Positions 16,080 through 22,219 of a DNA stretch of 22,219 nucleotides are shown here, one piece after another (the first letter of the stretch is position 1; each line of letters begins with the position of its first letter). Origin of the DNA: Chara braunii (lineage: Eukaryota > Streptophyta > Charophyceae > Charales > Characeae). Under the pieces are notes generated by a model that did not search any database, was not told the origin of the DNA, and saw nothing but the letters and a program-made list of their open reading frames with translations. The DNA lies in NCBI GenBank assembly GCA_003427395.1, contig BFEA01000263.1, positions 1,776,111 to 1,798,329 on the forward strand, read 5' to 3'. The translations under genes and the position numbers were made by a program.

Positions 16080-17486
16080 CTAAATCGTGAAGGAGGGTCC
16101 TTCGGGTGCGTCCCCAGCGGGCTCTCTGATCGGCCAAGGCCCCATCCATTTCGGAAGGAGCTTGTGAGAGACGTCTTGTTCAAGGCTGAATTCCGCGACG
16201 GAAACCCAAACGAGGTCCCCGATGCGGAATGGACAAGGAAGACGCTGGCGATTGGCCTGCTGGCTCATGCGCTGCTGCGTCTTAGCCATCTGGTCGCGTG
16301 CCTTGACAAGAAGCTCTTGCATCCGACGCAAGAAAAGGAGATGGTCGTCGCTCTCGGTCGTGCGTGGAGTAATAGTGTCCAACGGTGATGTGACCGGCAA
16401 GCCATGCTCGAACTCGAAGGGCAATATCCCAATAGTCGGGTGGATGGAAGAGTTGTAGGCCAACTCGACGTCCGACAGTCGCTCAACCCAGTCTTTCTGG
16501 TCGGGCCGGATGAGAGTGCGAAGGAGAACCTGTGCGGTNTGATGCGCCCTCTCCGTCTGGCCATCGGTCTGAGGGTGGCGAGTTGAACTGGGCTTGAGAG
16601 ATGAGCCCCATCGCTTGATGAGCGCCAACCAAAAATCGGACATGAACCGAGTGTCGCGGTCGTAGACGATCTCCTTGGGGTAACCCTTGGTTCGAATCCA
16701 ACCCGCGTACAGAACCTCGGCCAACTCCCGTGCCTTGGCATGATAGCGACAAGGCAAAAACATGGCGAACTTGGTGAGTCGGTCGACGACCGTGAGAATC
16801 CCATCCACTNCGGTCTTGTGCTTGGGGAACGGGCCGGTAATGTCCATGGCAATCGCTTCCCTTCGCCACAACGGGACTGGCAATGGTCGTAACTCGCCGT
16901 ATGGACGATGGTTGCGGGATTTGCAGTGTCGGGAAACCTCGCATGACTTGCAATAGCGCATGACGTCGCCGAGAAGGCCGGACCACCAAAATCGCTGGCG
17001 AAGTTGGCCAATTGTGCGATTGACTCCAAAGTGTCCAGTGGCGGGAGCGTCGTGGAACTCGCCAAGAAGCCGTGTACGCAAGTGAGGATCACTCGGTACG
17101 CAAAGGAGGTCCTTCCCCCGCGTGTGGACAAGCAAGTACCCCTCTTGGATCCGGTAGTGAGAAGGAGCCGGGTTAGGAGAGGAGCAATTCGCGTACTTGT
17201 CGCGAAACTCGGGGTCGGCTTGGTAGCCGCGGATGAAGCTGTTTCGCAGGTCGTCGTCGATCTCGAAGGTTGAGTAGACCGCGGTACAATGATCCGGACG
17301 CCATGAAAGAGCATCCGCAAAACGGTTCGACTTCCCGGGAATGTGATCGGGAAAGAAGTCGAACTGGTCGATGAAAGTCATCCATCGAGCGATGGTGCTG
17401 TTGACGGTGTCTTGGGTCTTGTAGAAGACCAACGGATTGTTGTCCGTTACGGATCGAAATTGGCTTCGACCAAGGAGGAAGTGCCG
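16080..17486 (-). pseudogene. pol: Element 2 pol, middle: end of RNase H and integrase
   Basis: The frame continues that of the upstream part across the TAG at 17489-17487; the first usable start-like codon is at 17432. Before it, VTDNNPLVFYKT holds the third RNase H Asp. Counting from 17432, PGKSNRFADALSWRPDH (about 32-48) is the RNase H end, with Trp where the family normally has Arg. Integrase zinc residues are H127, H134, C161 and C164. Catalytic residues are D197 (AMDITGPF), D258 (YDRDTRF) and E294 (HPQTDGQTE), a proper D-35-E spacing. The GIGDLVWV-type C-terminal segment follows near 405. N bases at 16810 and 16539 leave two residues unknown. The frame ends at TAG 16082-16080 but continues in phase. 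Confidence 0.9.
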
Positions 17487-19820
17487 CTACCACTTGAGCG
17501 CGTGGAGAAAGGCGAGGAGCTCCTTCTTGCGTGCATTGTCAATGGAATGCACGAGGGGCACTTTCTTGCTGAAGTACTCGACCGGGTGCCAGTCCACACC
17601 ATCATGTTGCTCGAGGACTGCACCAATGCCATAGCCTGACGCATCCGTAGTGACGCGCGTAGGCGCGAGTGGGTCGTATATCCGCAAGACCTCTGCAGAC
17701 AATAGCGCGGCTTTGAGAGCGAAGAATGATCCTTGCGCCTCCTCTCCGAAGTCAAACGGCCGATCCTCGCACTGAAGCTTGTTCAAGTGGGCCGCGATCT
17801 TTGAGTAGCCTTTGATGAAGCGCTGATAGTAGCCGGTAAGACCGAGGAACGAGCGGATATCCGTGACGTTCCGAGGCTCCGACCACTGCTGGACGGCCTG
17901 AATCTTGTCCGATAGCGGACTGATGCCCTCCGGTGTGACAAAATGGCCCAAGTATTCCAGCTCTTGCAGGACAAATTTACACTTGTCGCGGTTGGCCTTG
18001 TACTTGGCGCGGCGGAGCGTCTCCAACACTCGTCGAAGATGCCCAAGATGATCCTCCAATGACCGTCTATAGACGAGAATATCGTCTAAGTATACCAGCA
18101 CAAACCGGTCCAACATTGCACGAAACTGATTGGTCATGGCCGCCTGAAATGTCGCCGGGGCGTTGGTGAGGCCAAAAGGCATGACCACCCACTCAAAATG
18201 CCCGTACCGCGTCTTGAACGCCGTCTTGTAGCGATCGTTCGGCTGGATCGAGATCTGATGATATCCTGATTTCAAATCCAACTTCGAAAAATACTTCGCT
18301 CTGTCGAGTCGCTCAAGAAGAGCGTCGATGCGAGGAAGAGGCCCCACATTCTTGACGGTTTGCGCGTTGAGCTTGCAGTAGTCGATACACAATCGTAGAT
18401 CCATGTTCTTCTTCCTCACGAAGAGAACTGGTGCTCCATATGGGGAGCTGCTAGGGCGGATCCAGCCCTTGGCCAGCAAATCATCGAGTTGCGCGCGGAG
18501 GACCTCAAGTTCCTCCTCGCTCATCCGATAGATGCAACCTTTCGGCGGCACGGCACCGGCCTCAAGAATGATCTCGCGAGAGATTGGCCGATCCGGCAGC
18601 ACACCGGTAGGTGACTCGAAGATGTCGGCGAACTCGTCCAGCAACCGTACCACACGGGGGTCCGAAGACAAGTTCGTGGGTGAAGAGTCGGCTACCGTGA
18701 CGGTCCGTAGGAAACATAGGTCGATCTCCTCGGGCTGCTCGTAAGCGCAAGTCGCCCGGAATGATTTGGCCGTCACCACTTGGCACCGGATCGAAGTGTG
18801 CGGTAGAGGAATCGTACATGCCACTTCCGCGCCGAAGGCGTCGCGAATGCTAAGAGTCCGCCGATGGAAGTTGACCGTGTGATCCGCACTTGCAAGCCAA
18901 GGCATTCCCAGAATGATGTCGAAGTCCGTGTCGAGAATATCGAATGTTACCGGTTTGCATGCATGAGGTGCGAAGTAGACCGGTACGGCCTCGATGTAAC
19001 GGTCGAGAAGTTGTTGTGTCTTTCCGTCTGCCAACTTGATCGCCGTCGGGTTTGCCTTCCTCCGAACTTGTGCGCCAAGGCCAGCCCTTAGCATAAAGGA
19101 TTGGCTCATGAAATTGCGAGACGCGTCGCTATCCAGCAAAACGCTGCAGGACGCTTGCCCAACCTGAATGCGGACATACATGAGCGGTGCGTTGTTGTCG
19201 TCGTACCGCTGCGTGCAAAACTCGCGGGCCACCTTGGTAGTATATGCCAGGATGTCCCCCACCGCGACTTTGTCATCCGTCGGCGAAGTTGGTGGTGCAT
19301 AGAAGGATAAGTAAGCGTGAAGATTAGCGCTAAGTGTTGCGCATTGCGGTCCCGGCAAGCGGCCTGTGGTCGGGAGAGGAAGCCATGCAAAGTCCTCAGA
19401 CGTGAGTGGGTCTAATGCCTCTATATTGAACTCGCGTGCCGAATCCTGTGGTGAACCACTTGAAAACGATATGTTGCCGTTGTCGGACGAAGAATATACC
19501 GCACACACTCCTTGTCCTTGAGCTTGAGTACCCAGCGTAGGAACGAGCCGGGCAGCATAGTCCTCAAACGAAAGTAGAAGAGGAGGACTATCGACTTCCG
19601 CGTGCGCCTCGGAATGAAGGCCGGTTACTCGTGAAGAAACCGGTTCCGAAGGCGTCGAGAGTGTCGTCGAGTTACTCTCGGCGGTGCTCAATTTCCCTGT
19701 CTGCCCTTGCCTTTCAATGGGCAACCCTGCGTCTGATGAAGATCGCTGTTGCACCAAAGGCAATAGTGGAATCTCTCGCCTGCCTTGAATGCGGACTCGG
19801 AGATGCCATATTGGGTCCAT
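17487..19820 (-). pseudogene. pol: Element 2 pol, N-terminal part: protease, reverse transcriptase, RNase H start
   Basis: The frame overlaps gag by 133 bases in the -1 phase; the real entry is probably a frameshift at 19697-19691 and not the ATG at 19820. Counting from that ATG, protease has LLDSDAS at 228-234, where the third triad residue is normally Gly, and DIILGMPWL at 301-309. Reverse transcriptase covers about 415-620 with WIRPSSSPYGAPVLFVRKK, KLDLKSGYHQ and YLDD (577-580); CIDYCKLN has Cys where Arg is usual. The connection motif FLGLTGYYQRFI lies at 658-669. RNase H opens with TTDASGYGIGAVL (D726) and E767. The frame stops at TAG (17489-17487) where a second Trp of ALKWW is expected. 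Confidence 0.92.
19621..19697 (-). promoter_or_regulatory. Candidate -1 programmed ribosomal frameshift signal (gag-pol)
   Basis: In element sense the gag frame ends G-GGA-AAT-TGA, so GGGAAAT is an X-XXY-YYZ slippery heptamer (19697-19691) directly before the stop. Ten bases later a perfect 7-bp hairpin follows: arms 19680-19674 and 19662-19656, loop 11 bases. After 12 more bases comes a perfect 6-bp hairpin: arms 19643-19638 and 19626-19621, loop 11 bases. Loop one contains ACTCG and loop two CGAGT, which are complementary and could pair. A -1 slip leads exactly into the pol frame. The heptamer and phase are seen directly; function is inferred. Confidence 0.72.
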
Positions 19821-20941
19821 GGGCCTGTCTGAGCTGCTGCACCGGGCCCGGGGCTAGATGCGGTGTGTGTCTTCGTCTTGCCGCGTCCTTGGCCTCTGCC
19901 GGGGCGGCCACCTTCCCGGGCGGCTGCGAGTCTGTCCCCTTCACTGGCAGACACAACCTCGCTGATTTGGTCCAACGGTGCTGCCGCCGCGACCACGGCC
20001 ACTCTTGGCCGATGCTGGTCCCTGCTCGGGCCTGACGCAGATGAACGGAGGTTCTTGGCCTCCTTGTTCATGATGATGATCTGCTCAGCCTTGTCGAACA
20101 ACTCCGCCGTCGTTGTCAAGGTGTCCTCAACATGCGTCAGGGCATTGCTTAATGCCGGACATGACCTTGAGATGAAGTAGTGGCGGATGGCCTTGAAGCC
20201 CATCCGGATGTCTGGGACTGACGTCAAACGTTGGTACTCGGCGATCCAGTTCGTACTCGGCAGCGTGCCTTGCTCGAAGACCATGAGCTTGTCCATGGCT
20301 TTGATTTCTGGCGGCTCCACCTGGAACCACTTGTGCCACGCCGCCTTCAGCTCATCCCAACTGATCTTGGTGTGCAAGTCGGCTGCTACTACTCCGTACT
20401 TGGACAAGAGGTTGTCCAACCAAGCCTGGTACGCGCCCCCTGAACGAGAGTACAAGTCTGCGTGGTGCTTGTGTTCTTTGACGTCGGACAACTGCAGCGT
20501 GAGCTCGAACTTGCGAAACCATGGAATCGGATCTGTCTTCATTGAGTCGCAGAAGATCTCCTTCCCGTCGAACTTTGGAGTTGACTCGCGCGGTTCTGAA
20601 CTCGAGGTGGTGGCAGTAGTGCAGATCCGCTGTTGCAACTGTTGCGTCGCGGTCTGTTGTAGTTGCACGCCATCCTTGAGTGAGCCGACGTCCATCTTCA
20701 ATGCGTTGAGGCGGTCGACAGTATTGGAAGAGCTTGCGTCGGCGGCGGCGACTGGTCGCTGCTCCAACTGCTGAAGGCGGTCTTGGACGTGAGCTAGCGA
20801 GGTGTCGAGACCGAGGATCTCCGCCTGCTGTGTAATGCAGGTTGCCAGGAGGTCTGTGAGCTGCGAGAGGAGGAGCGCGATCTTGTTTGCGCTATCCTCC
20901 AACTTGCCATTCTCCGCCTCGGTCCGCCATTTCGCTGCCAT
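19688..20941 (-). pseudogene. gag: Element 2 gag, main part: capsid-like region and zinc knuckle
   Basis: Starting from the ATG at 20941 the product is 417 residues. Residues about 10-65 form an amphipathic, Gln/Leu-rich helical region likely to be a coiled coil (ITQQAEILGLDTSLAHVQDR). Residues about 120-290 match the retrotransposon Gag core, including WFRKFELTLQL, AWHKWFQVEPPEIKAMDKL and an EYQRLTSVP segment. A Gly/Arg-rich basic stretch (about 340-356) follows. A CCHC zinc knuckle, C394-X2-C397-X4-H402-X4-C407, gives nucleic-acid binding. Gag would package the RNA into virus-like particles. The natural N-terminus appears to lie further upstream in another frame (to 21171), so this ATG is probably internal and the gene is broken by a frameshift. 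Confidence 0.9.
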
Positions 20942-21049
20942 TGCGAGTAACGCCCACTCTCCGGTAAATATCTTCTCACAACGCTGGGTCCTTTCTTCAT
21001 CGGCAGCCCTTGCTGCTGCCTCGTCATGCTGGCGCTGTTGTTCTGCTCG

Positions 21050-21171
21050 ACATCCTCTTCCCTCTTCTTCGCTGCTGCGGCAGCATCATCTGCCCGTTTC
21101 TTTGTTTCGGTACTCCAGGCCAACATGCAGGCCTGATAGGCCTCGTCTGTTTCTCCGGGCCTCTGGTCCAT
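21050..21171 (-). pseudogene. gag: Element 2 gag N-terminus, out of frame with the rest
   Basis: An ATG at 21171-21169 opens MDQRPGETDEAYQACMLAWS, followed by an Ala/Lys/Arg/Glu-rich helix. This resembles the start of Gag proteins I associate with Chara gypsy elements. Around 21050-21055 (GAGGATGTCGAG in sense) the helical, Ala/Glu/Gln-rich character passes to another frame, which runs without a stop into the main gag part through WALLAMAAKW. A single-base indel at that place would explain both observations. The open frame extends upstream to 21318, but that part overlaps the TGACGT repeat and a splice-donor-like site and is unlikely to be coding. Confidence 0.65.
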
Positions 21172-21238
21172 GACTGTTGTATGTGAACGCAACAGCATAG
21201 ACCAGGCCGGGGCCTGCTGCTGTGGTATCCCTTGCTGC

Positions 21239-21305
21239 TGACGTGGCACTGCTGACGTGTCCTGCTGACGTACTGACGTAGTTTGCTGACTTGGCTTGCT
21301 GACGT
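21239..21305 (-). promoter_or_regulatory. Cluster of TGACGT motifs in the element 2 leader
   Basis: Exact TGACGT occurs at 21239, 21253, 21266, 21274 and 21300 on the plus strand, plus TGACTT at 21287, mostly as part of TGCTGACGT. TGACG(T) is the core bound by plant TGA-type bZIP factors (as-1/hexamer type). The cluster lies in the transcribed leader, upstream of gag. Confidence 0.6.
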
Positions 21306-21439
21306 GGCAACTTACCAATGCCGCCGCAGGGGGTACCCGGATACAAACAGAAACGGTAAGGCGAAAGATGGCAACAACATAGGTGGGGAGGGGTGGGTGG
21401 GATAATCGCCCAACTAGTCACACAGATAAGGAGCCACTA

Positions 21440-21990
21440 ATCAAACGAGAAAAGTTTGAACTTCGCAAAGAAATTTCGAGAAAAAAAAAAAATCCCGATT
21501 TTTGCAAGTTCGGTAGGTCTCCCAACCTCCCTTAAAGTACGAAATGATCACTGAAAGTGAAAAAAATTTCGACTTTAAACTGCCAATGATTTATAGAACC
21601 GAACGACAAAATCCCATAACTGCGAAAAAAATTCCGAACATAAATGACAAGTATTCGGATTTATTTCGATAAGAATATTCGCAGTTTGGAAAATAATATC
21701 GCAGGAGGTATTTCCTGTACCGTTTTCAAAAAAACGAATTTCAGAAAAGAAGATATTCCGAATTTCTAAGTAACGGGAAATGCAACAGGAAATCAAAATT
21801 TTCGAAAAAAAAAATATTCCAGATTTTCAACAGCGAAATTTTGAATTTTAGAAAAAAAAACGAAAATGGGAATTTGTGATGTTGCGATATTGCGATTTTC
21901 CACAACAGAATAGCGAGAAAATTAAATCCGACTAAAGAAAAAAATTTTGATTTTCGGTAGTAAGGTCAAGATCGTGATTTTGGGGTCTAA
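21440..21990 (-). other. AT-rich leader region of element 2, no gene
   Basis: The stretch is far richer in A and T than the rest of the element and full of A runs next to TTCCGA/TTCGA-like words (for example near 21480, 21625, 21805 and 21850). No coherent reading frame was seen. It occupies the 5' untranslated position between primer site and gag. Confidence 0.6.
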
Positions 21991-22042
21991 CTAGTATGCC
22001 CTAATCAATCAATAAAGACTAACTAGCTTTTTAGTCCCCGCA

Positions 22043-22075
22043 CACGTGTCAAATCAGGTTGTCCTGATTCACGTG
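22043..22075 (-). other. Strong hairpin next to the primer binding site
   Basis: CACGTG (22043-22048) pairs with CACGTG (22070-22075), and AATCAGG (22052-22058) pairs with CCTGATT (22063-22069) around a 4-base loop, with a 3-base bulge on one side. It begins only four bases from the primer site. It could act in priming, dimerisation or packaging of the RNA; the two CACGTG words are also G-box-like. Confidence 0.7.
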
Positions 22076-22079
22076 CAAA

Positions 22080-22091
22080 GCTCCGATACCA
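22080..22091 (-). other. Primer binding site, element 2
   Basis: GCTCCGATACCA on the plus strand is TGGTATCGGAGC in element sense, the same variant initiator-tRNA site as in element 1, two bases from the LTR. Confidence 0.88.
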
Positions 22092-22093
22092 AC

Positions 22094-22219
22094 TGCTACA
22101 TGCACAACTATGTGATGTTCGTAATAACCGAGGAACTACAATGTGATGAAAAGGACTGAATGGACAATGCAGTGCGAGTAGAATCTCGACAGACAATGTG
22201 CATTCTCATACATACAAAA
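22094..22219 (-). repeat. Element 2 5' LTR, partial (window end)
   Basis: It matches 14382-14507 with three differences over 126 bases. It starts TGCTACATGC, with one change from the 10-bp terminal repeat of the other copy, and is cut by the end of the window. Confidence 0.93.

Larger units (their letters stand above)
14382..22219 (-). mobile_element. Element 2: Ty3/gypsy LTR retrotransposon, minus strand, 5' LTR truncated by window end
   Basis: Read right to left, the order is 5' LTR fragment (22219-22094), primer binding site (22091-22080), leader, gag, pol with protease-RT-RNase H-integrase, chromo-like domain, polypurine tract (15700-15688) and 3' LTR (15687-14382). The visible 126 bases of the two LTRs differ at three positions. 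If the 5' LTR has the same length as the 3' LTR, the element is about 9.0 kb. It sits inside a 91-bp tandem repeat. The gag frame break, the changed protease triad and two TAG codons in pol suggest a defective copy. Two N bases fall in the integrase region. Confidence 0.95.

Noticed and set aside
2300-17489. Reassignment of TAG to a sense codon
   Set aside because: Four TAG codons in decaying transposons are better explained by C-to-T decay. The elements also carry frameshifts and damaged active sites, and one TAG replaces Trp while others fit Gln, so no single reassignment suits all.

Overview
The window looks like nuclear, repeat-rich genomic DNA of a green plant or streptophyte alga. It has no dense bacterial-style gene array. 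It holds two Ty3/gypsy (Metaviridae) LTR retrotransposons with plant-type initiator-tRNA primer sites, a decayed piece of cytoplasmic 25S rRNA, microsatellites, tandem repeats and long non-coding stretches. The Gag of the right-hand element has the look I associate with repeats of the charophyte Chara braunii; that is recognition from memory and is an inference. Two N bases (16539, 16810) point to a draft assembly. No intact cellular protein-coding gene could be supported.

Layout. Positions 160-485 hold a diverged 25S rRNA domain V fragment, followed by a TCA microsatellite and anonymous DNA with a short direct repeat (1039-1320). Positions 1442-7508 are a complete LTR element on the plus strand (element 1), flanked by the 5-bp duplication CACAG. 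It has 313/269-bp LTRs, a primer binding site, a short gag-position ORF, a pol broken by two in-frame TAG codons and two frameshifts, a chromodomain, and a repeat-rich 3' non-coding region. Positions 7514-9950 hold a hairpin, a 211-230-bp tandem repeat and a GC-rich minus-strand open stretch of unknown nature with telomere-like boxes. Positions 9950-14381 are non-coding and purine-rich. They include an internal duplication of about 1.3 kb, many short-loop perfect inverted repeats, a CTT tract bounded by splice-like sites, and a 91-bp tandem repeat. Positions 14382 to the window end are a second LTR element on the minus strand (element 2), inserted into the third 91-bp unit. Its 3' LTR is 1306 bp and its 5' LTR runs off the window.

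How the parts work together. Element 2 keeps the full retroelement order, read right to left: LTR, primer binding site, hairpin leader, gag with a zinc knuckle, a -1 frameshift overlap, protease, reverse transcriptase, RNase H, integrase, chromo-like domain, polypurine tract and LTR. It carries two TAG nonsense codons, a gag frame break and a damaged protease motif, so this copy is probably dead. The most interesting sequence-level signals are a GGGAAAT slippery heptamer directly before the gag stop, followed by two hairpins with complementary loops; the cluster of perfect inverted repeats in the 10.7-13.5 kb non-coding block; a TGACGT cluster and a primer-site-adjacent hairpin in the element 2 leader; and an unusual primer-site variant shared by both elements.
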